Source of the DNA: Tidjanibacter sp.
GTDB lineage: Bacteria; Bacteroidota; Bacteroidia; Bacteroidales; Rikenellaceae
Reading direction: 5' to 3'
DNA: 64,000 nucleotides
Assembly: GCA_017936605.1 (NCBI GenBank)
Contig: JAGBFH010000024.1
Coordinates: 1 to 64,000, forward strand
Position numbers and translations under genes: made by a program. The notes under the pieces were generated by a model. That model did not search any database. It was not told the DNA's origin and saw nothing but the letters and a program-made list of their open reading frames with translations. Every line of letters starts with the position of its first letter. The stretch's first letter is position 1. This document shows positions 17,320 to 27,790 of the stretch, in pieces.

Positions 17320-17700
17320 TTGAGAATTGAAAGGGCTAAAAGGGCAAAAAAGGCCGAAAGGGCCAAAATGATTCCCTCCCCTAAGTTAGGGGAGGGTCCG
17401 CGAAGCGGGGGAGAGGTCTGTAAGGAATTGAGAAGGGCTAAAGGGGCTAAAAGGGCGAAAAGGAGAATTGAGAGTTGGGAATTGACAACGGAAAATTCCC
17501 TCCCCTAAGTTAGGGGAGGGTCCGCGAAGCGGGGGAGAGGTCTGTTGTGCTTCGGTAGAAGAATGGGAGAGATGGGAGAGATGAGAGAGATGAGAGAGAT
17601 GAGAGAGATGAGGCCAATGACTTATAAGACCTATAAGACCTATGGGACATATAGGCCCCATAAGCCCCATAAGCCCCATAAGCTTTAGGTTGGTTAGTCG
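17320..17700. repeat. Composite intergenic repeat cluster, copy 2 (inverted relative to copy 1)
   Basis: There is no gene here. It has the modules of copy 1 in the opposite orientation: AAGGGC-type runs; two palindrome units (17374-17418 and 17498-17542, half-site CCCTCCCCTAA); nonamers of the type GAGAGATGG (about 17560-17611); the exact 46-bp match to 14133-14178 at 17612-17657; and then the GTTAGTCGTTAGACC segment that in copy 1 adjoins the terminator. The exb operon therefore lies between inverted copies. Confidence 0.85.
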
Positions 17701-17725
17701 TTAGACCTTAGACTTTAGGCAAAAT

Positions 17726-17759
17726 AGAAAGAGCGCACAGCAATCTGTGCGCTCTTTCT
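17726..17759 (-). terminator. Terminator of the ABC exporter genes
   Basis: A perfect 15-bp stem (AGAAAGAGCGCACAG) around a 4-base loop lies 17 bases past the stop at 17777. ATTTTG follows on the minus strand and GTTTTG on the plus strand, so it may work both ways. The stem core is the same as at 14042-14069. Confidence 0.85.
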
Positions 17760-17776
17760 GTTTTGTCTGCTTGCGA

Positions 17777-19111
17777 CTAATACTTATATCGCATCCATTT
17801 GAAGAGCTCCTTGAAGGTCGGCTTCTTGCCGTACATAAAGACGCCCACGCGGTAGATTTTGCCCGCCAGGAAGACGATGGCCACAAAGGTCACCACCAGG
17901 AGGCCGACGGAGAGTGCGAGCTCCCAGCCGGGAACGCCATAGGGCAGGCGCACCATCATCACGATGGGCGATGTGAAGGGTATCATACTGAACCAGAAGG
18001 CGAGTTGACCGTGGGGGTCCTGCATTGCGCTCATCATCACAAAGAGGGCCACGATGAGGGGCACGGTGATGGGGAGCTGGAGGTTGTTGGTATCCTTCTC
18101 GTTGTCCACAGCGCTACCCACAGCCGCAAACATTGCAGCGTAGAGTAGGTAGCCGCCGATGAAGTAGATGAGGAAACCGCCCAGTATGCGCAGCAGGTAG
18201 GCGGGGTTGGTGATGGTCGCAACGAGTGACACCAGCTCGTCGTCCACCTCGGGCATCTGTGCGGCACCGGCCATAGCCACGGGGTCCATAGAGGCTGCCG
18301 AGCCGGCCGCGGCCATCATCTCATCAACGCCCATCAGGTTCATAGCCGCACCGCCCACAACGAGGATGAATACCACCCAGATGACAAACTGGGTGATGGC
18401 CACCGAGGCGATACCGAGAATCTTACCCATCATAAGCTCAAAGGGCTTGACGCTCGACACCATCACCTCCATAACCTTGTTGCTCTTCTCCTCGATGACG
18501 CCCTGCATAACCATATTGCCGTAGAGGAACACGAACATATAGATGAGGAAGCCGAAGATGTAGGCCAGTGCGATGTTGAGCATCGAGGAGCTATCCTGCG
18601 CCTCGCCGCTCTCGCCCAGCTGTTTGACCTTGAGCGACACACGGGTGTCGATTTCGGCCAGTATGGAGTCTATGTCGTCGATGTTGTAGGCCTTGAGCTT
18701 CTCCGACTCGATGATGGTGGCTATCTGGTCGGCGATGGCGCTCTCGATGTTGATTGTCGAGGACTCATAGGTGAAGAGCTGCACATTGGAGGGGTTGGTG
18801 GCCACATCGCTACCGATAATCAGTATGCCGAAGGGGTTGCTCTCGCGCTCCTCTGTGGTGAGCTCCTCGAACGACTTGTCGGAGGGGGTGAAGTCTATGC
18901 CCGAGCCGTCCTCGAGGCGGGAGGCTATGAGGCCGCTCTGGTCCACAACCAAAATCTCCTTCTGCTCGTCGCTCTGGATGTTCATCATCAGTGCGGGGAC
19001 AAACATAATGCCCACAAAGATGATTGGCATCAGAATTGTGGTGAAAATAAAACTTTTTTTGCGCACGCGCTCGTTGAACTCGCGCCCTGCTATGATGGAT
19101 ATTTTACTCAT
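17777..19111 (-). CDS. ABC transporter permease (ABC-2 type, NatB-like)
   Basis: The 444-aa protein has the usual ABC-2 plan: a first membrane helix at about 21-42 (FIFTTILMPIIFVGIMFVPAL), an extracytoplasmic domain to about residue 185, then five or so further helices. VIEEKSNKVMEVMVSSVKP is the conserved cytoplasmic coupling segment of NatB-type permeases. A Met/Ala-rich loop (GSAASMDPVAMAG) separates two of the later helices. It pairs with the ATPase encoded 56 bases upstream. The substrate is unknown; NatAB of Bacillus exports Na+. Confidence 0.88.
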   Translation of the reverse strand: MSKISIIAGREFNERVRKKSFIFTTILMPIIFVGIMFVPALMMNIQSDEQKEILVVDQSGLIASRLEDGSGIDFTPSDKSFEELTTEERESNPFGILIIGSDVATNPSNVQLFTYESSTINIESAIADQIATIIESEKLKAYNIDDIDSILAEIDTRVSLKVKQLGESGEAQDSSSMLNIALAYIFGFLIYMFVFLYGNMVMQGVIEEKSNKVMEVMVSSVKPFELMMGKILGIASVAITQFVIWVVFILVVGGAAMNLMGVDEMMAAAGSAASMDPVAMAGAAQMPEVDDELVSLVATITNPAYLLRILGGFLIYFIGGYLLYAAMFAAVGSAVDNEKDTNNLQLPITVPLIVALFVMMSAMQDPHGQLAFWFSMIPFTSPIVMMVRLPYGVPGWELALSVGLLVVTFVAIVFLAGKIYRVGVFMYGKKPTFKELFKWMRYKY

Positions 19112-19167
19112 AATCGTCTTGCAGTACCTATTATTATATATAATATATATGTGTGTGTGAGAAATCC

Positions 19168-20112
19168 CTAAAGCTCCCCCGCCACCGCTCTGATGAAAAT
19201 ATCATTCATTGAGGGGATGACCTCGCGGAAGGAGCGCAGGGAGGTGGTGTCGTTTATGAGCGCCACGACGCTGCGGATATCCTCATCCTTGGGGATGTGA
19301 ACCTTGAGGCTCGAGGTGTTCGGGGTGGCCAGTGCTTCGTCGTCAGAGGCGGCGCTGTCCAGCAGGGTGCAGGGTGCCTTCAGGAGCGCCTCGCGGAGTG
19401 CCTCGCCCGAGCCCTTGAAGTCCACCTCGAAGATGTTGCCACCGTGGGAGCGGCGAATCTCGTCGAGCGAACCACTTAGGATGTTCTTGGACTTATTGAT
19501 GAGGGTTATGTGGTCACAGACCTCCTCCACCGATGACATATTGTGGGTGGAGAAGATGACGGTTGCGCCCTTGTCCTTGAGGGCCAGAATCTCCTGCTTG
19601 AGGAGGTTGGCATTGATGGGGTCGAAGCCGCTGAAGGGCTCATCAAAGATGAGAAGCTCGGGCTCGTGAACGACGGTGACGATGAACTGCACCTTCTGGG
19701 CCATACCCTTGGAGAGTTCGCTCACCTTCTTGTTCCACCAGCTCTCGATGCCGAACTTGACGAACCATTTTTTAAGGCGTGCGGTGGCCTCGGCACGAGA
19801 GAGTCCCTTGAGTCGTGCGAAGTAGAGGGCCTGTTCGCCCACCTTCATTGTCTTGTAGAGGCCGCGCTCCTCGGGCAGATAGCCAATGTTGGGCACATCC
19901 TCGGGTGCGAGAGGGTGGCCGTTGAACCATACTTGGCCCTTGTCGGGGGCGGTGATGCGGTTGATAATCCTGATGAGAGTTGTTTTACCTGCGCCGTTGG
20001 GTCCCAGCAGACCGTAGACTCCGCCGCGGGGTATCTCGAGCGAGACATTGTCGAGCGCTGTGTGGCCGGAGAACTGTTTTGTGACATTCTCGACCCTTAT
20101 GAGTTCTTTCAT
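19168..20112 (-). CDS. ABC transporter ATP-binding protein (NatA-like)
   Basis: The 314-aa ATPase has all nucleotide-binding motifs: Walker A GPNGAGKTT (about 38-46), signature LSKGMAQ (about 138-144), Walker B LLIFDEPFSGFDP and the switch His in STHNMSS. The C-terminal 90 residues are the extension common in NatA-type proteins (DUF4162-like). It is the energising partner of the permease that follows. Its promoter diverges from that of manA. Confidence 0.92.
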   Translation of the reverse strand: MKELIRVENVTKQFSGHTALDNVSLEIPRGGVYGLLGPNGAGKTTLIRIINRITAPDKGQVWFNGHPLAPEDVPNIGYLPEERGLYKTMKVGEQALYFARLKGLSRAEATARLKKWFVKFGIESWWNKKVSELSKGMAQKVQFIVTVVHEPELLIFDEPFSGFDPINANLLKQEILALKDKGATVIFSTHNMSSVEEVCDHITLINKSKNILSGSLDEIRRSHGGNIFEVDFKGSGEALREALLKAPCTLLDSAASDDEALATPNTSSLKVHIPKDEDIRSVVALINDTTSLRSFREVIPSMNDIFIRAVAGEL

Positions 20113-20140
20113 ATTCCTTGAAAAGTGTTTGTTATTTCCA

Positions 20141-20148
20141 CAAAGATA
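20141..20148 (-). promoter_or_regulatory. -7 box for the ABC exporter genes
   Basis: TATCTTTG on the minus strand ends 29 bases upstream of the ATPase start. No clear TTTG lies at the usual distance. Confidence 0.55.
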
Positions 20149-20191
20149 GGAATTAATTTCTGCACTTGTCTTTAGTTAATGGTTTTTTGAC

Positions 20192-20199
20192 TACTTTTG
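20192..20199 (+). promoter_or_regulatory. -7 box for manA
   Basis: TACTTTTG fits TAnnTTTG, 31 bases before the manA start, with TTTA 17 bases upstream as a weak -33 candidate. Confidence 0.5.
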
Positions 20200-20229
20200 G
20201 CGTAGGAAATTTAGAGAAAAAAGAAAAAG

Positions 20230-21204
20230 ATGTTGTATCCGCTGAGGTTTACACCTCTGATGAAAGAGGTTGTTTGGGGCGGCGAGCGATTGGCTCGCGC
20301 AGGCAAGAGTGTGCCCCGTGGAAAGAACGCTTCTCACATAGGCGAGAGCTGGGAGCTCTCGGGCCTTGAGGGCGACGAGTCGGTAGTGTCGGAGGGCGAG
20401 CTCGAGGGCAATACCATCTCGGAGCTTGTGGAGGTCTATATGGGAGAGCTCGTAGGCGACAAAGTATATAGCCAGTATGGACTGGAGTTTCCGGTTCTTC
20501 TTAAGTTCATAGATACCCGCGACACGCTTTCGGTGCAGGTACACCCCAACGACGAGTTCGCCCAAGAGATGCACTCGGCGCGAGGCAAGACGGAGATGTG
20601 GTATGTGGTGGATGCGGCCCCCGACGGAGCCATCTACCTCGACTTCTCGCGTGCCCTCACGGAGGAGGAGTACGACCAGGCGGTGGAGAGTGGCACCATC
20701 GACAAGCTGTTGCGCAAGAGGCTTGTTCACAAGGGTGAGGCCTTCCTTGTGCCCGCCGGCACTGTTCACTCCATTGGAGGAGGTGTGCTGTTGGCCGAGG
20801 TGCAGGAGACTTCGGACATAACCTATCGCATCTACGACTGGGGGCGCAAGGATTTGTTGGGTCACCCCCGCGAACTCCATACAGCCCTGGCGGCCGAGGT
20901 TGTGGGCCTCACACCCCACGAGAACCTCAATATCACCAAACCCGCGGTGAGGAATGGTGCCGTGGAGCTCGCCTCGTGCGATGTCTTCTCGGTGAATCTT
21001 GTGGCGGTGGACGGCGCTGTGGAACTGGACTATGCGCCGCTGGATAGTTTTGTGGCCTATATGTGTGTCGAGGGCGAGGTTTCAATCAAGGCGATGGGCA
21101 GTAGTGTCCACCTGGAGCAGCTCGGCACGGTACTGATACCCGCCGAGGCCACCGACCTTGTGATTTCGGGTAAGGGTAAACTCCTTGAGATATACATAAA
21201 ATAA
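20230..21204 (+). CDS. manA: Mannose-6-phosphate isomerase, class I
   Basis: The 324-aa cupin enzyme interconverts mannose-6-phosphate and fructose-6-phosphate, which feeds GDP-mannose synthesis. Zinc ligands are visible: SVQVHPND gives Gln103 and His105, KTEMWYV gives Glu122, and PAGTVHSIGG gives His180. At 324 aa it is the short form typical of Firmicutes and Bacteroidetes. It is a single gene between the divergent ABC exporter and the ATP synthase operon, with an AGAAAAAAGAAAAAG tract before the ATG. Confidence 0.93.
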   Translation: MLYPLRFTPLMKEVVWGGERLARAGKSVPRGKNASHIGESWELSGLEGDESVVSEGELEGNTISELVEVYMGELVGDKVYSQYGLEFPVLLKFIDTRDTLSVQVHPNDEFAQEMHSARGKTEMWYVVDAAPDGAIYLDFSRALTEEEYDQAVESGTIDKLLRKRLVHKGEAFLVPAGTVHSIGGGVLLAEVQETSDITYRIYDWGRKDLLGHPRELHTALAAEVVGLTPHENLNITKPAVRNGAVELASCDVFSVNLVAVDGAVELDYAPLDSFVAYMCVEGEVSIKAMGSSVHLEQLGTVLIPAEATDLVISGKGKLLEIYIK

Positions 21205-21278
21205 CCTCTGTTTCGGGTTCTGCGTTTCGCAAAACTCGGGTTAGAATAATAATTTGTAAGGTTTTTGAGGTGAGTTGG

Positions 21279-21309
21279 CTTGAGATTTACGATAAAAATG
21301 TTATATTTG
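21279..21309 (+). promoter_or_regulatory. Promoter of the ATP synthase operon
   Basis: CTTG (21279-21282) and TATATTTG (21302-21309) are 19 bases apart, close to the Bacteroidetes TTTG/TAnnTTTG pattern. The ATG of atpD lies 40 bases further on. Confidence 0.65.
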
Positions 21310-21318
21310 TAAAAATAA

Positions 21319-22872
<1,554 letters not shown>

Positions 22873-22900
22873 ACCACACATTTTCTAAGCCGTTTGGACT

Positions 22901-23137
22901 ATGAAGTTGCGCGTCATATCACCAGTTGGGACCCTCTTTGAGGGCGAGGTACAGAGGGTGCTGCTCCCCGGAGCCAAGGCCCCCTTTGTGGTGCTCCCGC
23001 ACCACGCGCCACTCATCTCCTCGCTCGAGGCGGGGCGCATTACCTACACCTCGGCGGAGGGCTCGGAGGGCTCTCTGGAACTCTCGGGCGGCTTTGTGGA
23101 GGTGAAAAACGACACAGTTGTGGTTTGCACCGAGTAG
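22901..23137 (+). CDS. atpC: F1Fo ATP synthase subunit epsilon (beta-sandwich only)
   Basis: The 78-aa protein covers only the N-terminal beta-sandwich of epsilon (MKLRVISPVGTLFEGEV, then VLPHHAPLISSLEAGRI). The usual C-terminal helical hairpin, which inhibits ATP hydrolysis, is absent; full-length epsilon is about 130-140 aa. Short epsilon subunits are common in Bacteroidetes, so this is probably not a truncation. It lies 28 bases after atpD. Confidence 0.93.
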   Translation: MKLRVISPVGTLFEGEVQRVLLPGAKAPFVVLPHHAPLISSLEAGRITYTSAEGSEGSLELSGGFVEVKNDTVVVCTE

Positions 23138-23161
23138 AACAATAAAAGTTACGATAGAACA

Positions 23162-23548
23162 ATGAGTTACAAATCAATAAAGGTTGTTTTCGAGGCGGTG
23201 GTGCTGCTCTATGGCGCGGCCATCGTGGCAGTCGATAGGCTGTGGGCATCCGACCTGCTGCCGCTCGGATGGATAGCTCCCGCATTTTTCGTGCTCTACG
23301 ATAGCCTTTTCGTGGGGCTTATGGGGCGTTACGAGAGGATGAAACCCGAGAGGGTGGTGCTCGTGTCGATGGTGATGCGTGGCGTGAAGTTCCTCGCGGT
23401 GGCGGCAATGATGTTCGTGTGGGTGCTGTTGGCACTGCCCGCCAAGAGTGCCTTCCTCATCTACCTGCTGGGCTACTACCTGCTCTCCTCGCTCTTTGAG
23501 GGGTGGAGCGTTTCGGCCTACAACAAGGAGAAACAGTCAAAACAGTAA
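23162..23548 (+). CDS. Small membrane protein of the ATP synthase operon (AtpI-like position)
   Basis: The 128-aa protein has about four hydrophobic segments (roughly 8-24, 33-50, 64-84 and 90-107). It sits where AtpI-type assembly proteins or their analogues are found, just before subunit a. Sequence likeness to AtpI is not obvious by eye, so the role in assembling the c-ring is inferred from position. It is separated from atpC by 24 bases and from atpB by 9. Confidence 0.8.
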   Translation: MSYKSIKVVFEAVVLLYGAAIVAVDRLWASDLLPLGWIAPAFFVLYDSLFVGLMGRYERMKPERVVLVSMVMRGVKFLAVAAMMFVWVLLALPAKSAFLIYLLGYYLLSSLFEGWSVSAYNKEKQSKQ

Positions 23549-23557
23549 AAAAGACCG

Positions 23558-24736
23558 ATGAAAAAGGCTGTGCGCCACATATTTATGCTGCTTGCGGTGC
23601 TCCTTACGGGGGCGTTGCAGGGCGGCGTGTGGGCACAAGAGGTGGAGCAAGGGGTGGCACAAACCGAGGCCACCGATATGTCCGCCGAGGTTGTGGATGT
23701 GGAGGTGTCGGATGGCGCTACGGAGGCCTCCGAGGAGCCCGAAAAGTTGGATGTTGTGGGGCTCATCTTCGACCACATAAACGACAGCTACTCGTGGCAC
23801 ATCGCCACCCACAAGGGCCACCACATAGAGATTCCCCTGCTCTGCATCGTGCGAGGTGAGGGGGGCGACTGGCACCTCTTCTCATCGGCCAAAGTGGCCC
23901 ACGGAGATAGCTACAAGGGCTTCCGCATTGCCTCCGAGGGCGAAGAGTGGGAGGGAAAACTCGTGGCCGAGGGGGGTGATGGAGCGCTCTACCGACCGCT
24001 GGATTTGTCATTCACGAAAAATGCCGCGGGACTTATGATAAACGCGCTGTTGATGGTGGCCATATTCCTTGGTGTTGCGAGGTGGTATAAGCGCCGCAAT
24101 TATAGCATCTATGAGGTGCCCCGAGGCTTTGTGGGGGCTGTAGAGATGCTCGTTATGAGCCTCGAAGACGACATAATAAGGCCCTCGGTGGGCAAGGACT
24201 ACAAACGCTACTCGCCCTACCTGCTGACCGCCTTCTTCTTCATCTTCATCAACAACCTGATGGGCCTTGTGCCGACCTTCCCGGGTGGTGCCAACACGAC
24301 GGGCAACATTGCAGTGACACTCATAATGGCCCTGGCGACAACCTTTGTGGTGACTGTCTTTGGCAACAAGGAGTATTGGAAGGAGATTCTCTGGCCCGAT
24401 GTACCGGTGTGGATGAAGTTCCCCATCCCATTGATGCCCGTAATAGAGTTGTTTGGCGTCATCTCCAAGCCCTTTGCACTGACGGTGCGTCTGTTTGCCA
24501 ACATTCTGGCGGGCCATACGGTCATCCTGGCGCTCACCTGCCTTGTCTTCATCTCGGTGAGTATGGGCACCACGATGAATATTGTTATGACAATATTCTC
24601 GGTACTATTGTCGGTATTTATGTTGGTGTTGGAGATACTCGTTGCCTACATTCAGGCCTATGTCTTCACGATGCTCTCGTCGGTCTTCATCGGCCTCTCG
24701 CGCAAGGAGCACCACGCAGCCCACAAGAAAAACTAA
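23558..24736 (+). CDS. atpB: F1Fo ATP synthase subunit a
   Basis: The 392-aa Fo subunit has a signal peptide-like start (LLTGALQGGVWAQ) and an acidic extension to about residue 150 before the conserved membrane part. The proton half-channel segment TVRLFANILAGHTVIL carries the essential Arg. LTAFFFIFINNLMGLVP is the matching earlier helix. The long N-terminus is usual in Bacteroidetes but not in proteobacteria, where subunit a is about 270 aa. Confidence 0.96.
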   Translation: MKKAVRHIFMLLAVLLTGALQGGVWAQEVEQGVAQTEATDMSAEVVDVEVSDGATEASEEPEKLDVVGLIFDHINDSYSWHIATHKGHHIEIPLLCIVRGEGGDWHLFSSAKVAHGDSYKGFRIASEGEEWEGKLVAEGGDGALYRPLDLSFTKNAAGLMINALLMVAIFLGVARWYKRRNYSIYEVPRGFVGAVEMLVMSLEDDIIRPSVGKDYKRYSPYLLTAFFFIFINNLMGLVPTFPGGANTTGNIAVTLIMALATTFVVTVFGNKEYWKEILWPDVPVWMKFPIPLMPVIELFGVISKPFALTVRLFANILAGHTVILALTCLVFISVSMGTTMNIVMTIFSVLLSVFMLVLEILVAYIQAYVFTMLSSVFIGLSRKEHHAAHKKN

Positions 24737-24796
24737 ACGACTCACAAATAGCAAGAAACAACAATATATTAACCCAAAATAAAAACAGTTAGAACT

Positions 24797-25039
24797 ATGT
24801 ATCTTTTTGCAACACTTCTTCAGGCCGCATCGCTCGGCTCGGCAATCGCTCCTCTGGCAGCGGCATTGGCAGTATTCGCAGCAGCGTGGGGTATCGGTAA
24901 GATTGGCACACAGGCCCTCGAGGGTATGGCCCGTCAGCCCGAGGCCGCAGGCTCCTTGCAGACCGCAATGATTGTGTCGGCCGCACTGATTGAGGGTGCA
25001 ACCCTCTTTGCAATTGTGGTTTGTCTGATGGCCCTATAG
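24797..25039 (+). CDS. atpE: F1Fo ATP synthase subunit c
   Basis: The 80-aa proteolipid has two membrane helices joined by the polar loop ARQPEA (residues 45-50) and carries the ion-binding Glu66 in helix 2. Residues needed for Na+ binding (Gln in helix 1, Ser after the Glu) are absent: the sites read AAWGIGK and IEGATL. A proton-driven rotor is therefore likely. Confidence 0.96.
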   Translation: MYLFATLLQAASLGSAIAPLAAALAVFAAAWGIGKIGTQALEGMARQPEAAGSLQTAMIVSAALIEGATLFAIVVCLMAL

Positions 25040-25082
25040 GCGGCACGAAAAACCTAAAAAACACTAAAAAACCCTAACACAG

Positions 25083-25607
25083 ATGTCGCTACTTACTCCC
25101 GATTTGGGACTCCTTTTCTGGATGCTCCTATCGTTCCTGATAGTCTTTGGGGCGCTGGCCAAGTTCGGCTTCCCAATCATTACGGGGATGGTGGACAAGC
25201 GTCGTCAGCACATCTCCGAGGCTTTGCGCGCAGCCGATGAGGCTCGCGCAAGGCTCGATGGTGTCGAGGAGGAGGCCCGCAAGATGATGGAAGAGGCCAC
25301 CAAGCGCTCGAGCGAGATTATGGCCACAGCCGTGAGCGATAGCCAGCGCATAGTGACCGCGGCCCACGAGAGGGCCGAGGCTGAGTCGGCAGCGCGTGTG
25401 GAGGCGGCACGAAGGCAGATCGAAATCGAAAAGGAGAAGGCCCTGGGCCAGATGCGCTCCGAGGTGGCTATGCTCTCGGTGGACATCGCCGAGAAGGTTA
25501 TGCGCACCCACCTGGATAGCGAGGCAGGCGAGCGTGAGCTCATCGCGCGCCTTCTGGACGAGGCCCAAAATAACACAAACGCCCCCGCGAAGGAGGGCGA
25601 AAGGTAA
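25083..25607 (+). CDS. atpF: F1Fo ATP synthase subunit b
   Basis: The 174-aa peripheral-stalk subunit has one N-terminal membrane helix (LLFWMLLSFLIVFGALAKF, about 10-28) followed by a long charged helix rich in Ala, Glu and Arg that forms the dimeric coiled coil. ILTGMVDKRRQHI-type sequence after the helix (here ITGMVDKRRQHI) is conserved. It lies 43 bases after atpE and 6 before atpH. Confidence 0.95.
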   Translation: MSLLTPDLGLLFWMLLSFLIVFGALAKFGFPIITGMVDKRRQHISEALRAADEARARLDGVEEEARKMMEEATKRSSEIMATAVSDSQRIVTAAHERAEAESAARVEAARRQIEIEKEKALGQMRSEVAMLSVDIAEKVMRTHLDSEAGERELIARLLDEAQNNTNAPAKEGER

Positions 25608-25613
25608 GGTCGT

Positions 25614-26168
25614 ATGAACGAGAGTCTACTTGCAGCCAGGTATGCCAAAGCGCTTCTTGGTCAGGCCCTTGAGGAGGGCGTGGCCGAGGCCTTGTACCCC
25701 ATTGTCAAGAGCCTCTCGCAGAGCCTTCCGATGAGGGCTGGCTGGCGCGCGACGGTGGATAATCCCACCCTTTCGGAGGAACTTCGCGCAAGGTTTGTGG
25801 TGGCCTTGGCGGGTGAGAATCCACCCCCACTGCTCGAGAGATTTGTCCGTCTGGTGCTCAGTCACCACCGCGAGTCGCAGCTTGGCGAGATGGCCCGAGC
25901 CTATGTGAAGCTCTACCGCCACCACTACGGCATAACCTACGCGCGCATTACCTCCGCCCGCGAGATGCCCACCGAGGTCATTGAGCAGTTGCGAGGCCTA
26001 CTGGCTCAGCGCTTTGGCGGAGAGATTGAACTGGATGTGTTCGAGGATGCAGGCCTCATAGGAGGCTTTGTGGTCCGTGTGGATGGCCGCCAGATGGACG
26101 CCTCCATCAAGGGCCAACTCGAGCGCATACGCCACCAGTTCATCAACAAGAATAAAAACATTGTATAG
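25614..26168 (+). CDS. atpH: F1Fo ATP synthase subunit delta
   Basis: The 184-aa protein has the OSCP/delta pattern: [12 protein letters not shown] near the start, and toward the end [21 protein letters not shown], the family's conserved strand-turn-strand. It links the peripheral stalk to the top of F1. The spacing of 6 bases to atpF and 20 to atpA fits one transcript. Confidence 0.94.
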   Translation: MNESLLAARYAKALLGQALEEGVAEALYPIVKSLSQSLPMRAGWRATVDNPTLSEELRARFVVALAGENPPPLLERFVRLVLSHHRESQLGEMARAYVKLYRHHYGITYARITSAREMPTEVIEQLRGLLAQRFGGEIELDVFEDAGLIGGFVVRVDGRQMDASIKGQLERIRHQFINKNKNIV

Positions 26169-26188
26169 CAACAACTAAGACAATAGAT

Positions 26189-27769
26189 ATGGCAGAGATT
26201 AAACCCAGCGAGGTCTCTCGCGTGCTGCAAGAGCAGCTTGCGGGGGTTGATACCTCGCTCAAGTATGAGGAGATGGGTACCGTCTTGCAGGTGAGCGACG
26301 GCGTGGCCCGCATCTATGGACTCGAGGGAGCCGAGGCAGGCGAACTTCTGGAGTTCGAGGGCGGCGTTACGGGCGTTGTGATGAACCTCGAGGAGGATAA
26401 TGTGGGTGCCGTCTTGTTTGGCTCCTCGGAGATGGTCAAAGAGGGCTTCGAGGTGCGTCGTACCCATAGGATTGCCTCTGTGAGGGTGAGCGAGGAGATG
26501 GTCGGCAGGGTGCTGAACCCTCTGGGCGAGCCCATCGACGGCAGGGGAGAGATTGGTGGCCAGAAGTTCGAGATGCCACTCGAGCGCAAGGCCCCGGGCG
26601 TGGTCTTCCGTCAGCCCGTGAGTGAGCCTCTCCAGACGGGCCTGAAGGCTGTCGATGCGATGATTCCCATCGGTAGGGGTCAGCGCGAGCTCATCATTGG
26701 CGACAGACAGACGGGCAAGACCGCCATTGCCATCGACACGATTCTCAATCAGCGTGCGGGCTATCTGCGCGGTGAGCCTGTCTATTGTATCTATGTCGCT
26801 GTGGGCCAGAAGGGTTCGACGGTGGCAAACATTGTCAGCACCTTGCGCGAGAAGGGGGCTATGGACTACACCATTGTGGTTGCCGCTACCGCCTCCGACC
26901 CCGCTGCAATGCAATATTTTGCCCCCTTTGCGGGTGCGGCCATTGGCGAGTTCTTCCGCGATACGGGTCGCCACGCACTGGTGGTCTACGACGACCTCTC
27001 GAAGCAGGCGGTGGCCTACCGCGAGGTGTCGCTCATCCTGCGCCGCCCCTCGGGCAGAGAGGCCTACCCGGGCGATATCTTCTACCTCCACTCACGATTG
27101 CTCGAGAGAGCCGCCAAAATCATTGGCCGCAAGGAGGTTGCCGAGAAGATGAACGACCTCCCCGAGTCGCTCGTGGGTCGTGTTGAGGGCGGTGGCTCGC
27201 TCACGGCGCTCCCCATTATCGAAACACAGGCAGGCGATGTGTCGGCCTACATTCCCACGAATGTAATCTCCATTACGGATGGTCAGATATTCCTCGCCAG
27301 CGACCTCTTCAATCAGGGCATCAGGCCCGCGATTAATGTCGGAATTTCCGTGTCGAGGGTGGGTGGCAATGCCCAGATTAAGTCGATGAAAAAGGTGGCC
27401 GGTACGCTCAAGATTGACCAGGCGCAATATCGTGAGCTGGAGGCCTTTACGAAGTTTGGCGGCGACCTGGACCCTGTGACCGCCTATGTGATTGACAAGG
27501 GCAAGAAGAACACCCAACTGCTGATTCAGCCCCAGTATGCACCTATGCCCGTCGAGGAGCAGATTGCGGTGCTCTACTGTGGCGTGAACGGACTGCTCAA
27601 GGGGCTCGATGTGGCCCGCGTGGGCGAGTTCGAAAAGGCTTTCCTCGGGGTGCTGAGGGCGGCACACAAAGAGAGTGTGCTGGATGTTCTGGCCTCGGGT
27701 GTGGTCAGCCAGGAGGTGACAGAAATCCTCTCTCGCGTGGCCTCCGAGGTTGTTGAATCGTTGAAATAG
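26189..27769 (+). CDS. atpA: F1Fo ATP synthase subunit alpha
   Basis: The 526-aa nucleotide-binding subunit has Walker A GDRQTGKT (about 171-178), [27 protein letters not shown] and [14 protein letters not shown], all standard for alpha. It alternates with beta in the F1 hexamer and holds the non-catalytic sites. Confidence 0.98.
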   Translation: MAEIKPSEVSRVLQEQLAGVDTSLKYEEMGTVLQVSDGVARIYGLEGAEAGELLEFEGGVTGVVMNLEEDNVGAVLFGSSEMVKEGFEVRRTHRIASVRVSEEMVGRVLNPLGEPIDGRGEIGGQKFEMPLERKAPGVVFRQPVSEPLQTGLKAVDAMIPIGRGQRELIIGDRQTGKTAIAIDTILNQRAGYLRGEPVYCIYVAVGQKGSTVANIVSTLREKGAMDYTIVVAATASDPAAMQYFAPFAGAAIGEFFRDTGRHALVVYDDLSKQAVAYREVSLILRRPSGREAYPGDIFYLHSRLLERAAKIIGRKEVAEKMNDLPESLVGRVEGGGSLTALPIIETQAGDVSAYIPTNVISITDGQIFLASDLFNQGIRPAINVGISVSRVGGNAQIKSMKKVAGTLKIDQAQYRELEAFTKFGGDLDPVTAYVIDKGKKNTQLLIQPQYAPMPVEEQIAVLYCGVNGLLKGLDVARVGEFEKAFLGVLRAAHKESVLDVLASGVVSQEVTEILSRVASEVVESLK

Positions 27770-27790
27770 AGATAATTAGGATAAGGTAAG

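Noticed and set aside
17716-20112. The ABC exporter as a lantibiotic or antibiotic resistance system
   Set aside because: The genes fit the general NatAB type, with no sensor kinase, regulator or peptide gene beside them.
24797-25039. Na+-driven c-ring
   Set aside because: The Gln in helix 1 and Ser after the key Glu needed for Na+ binding are absent, so a proton ring is more likely.
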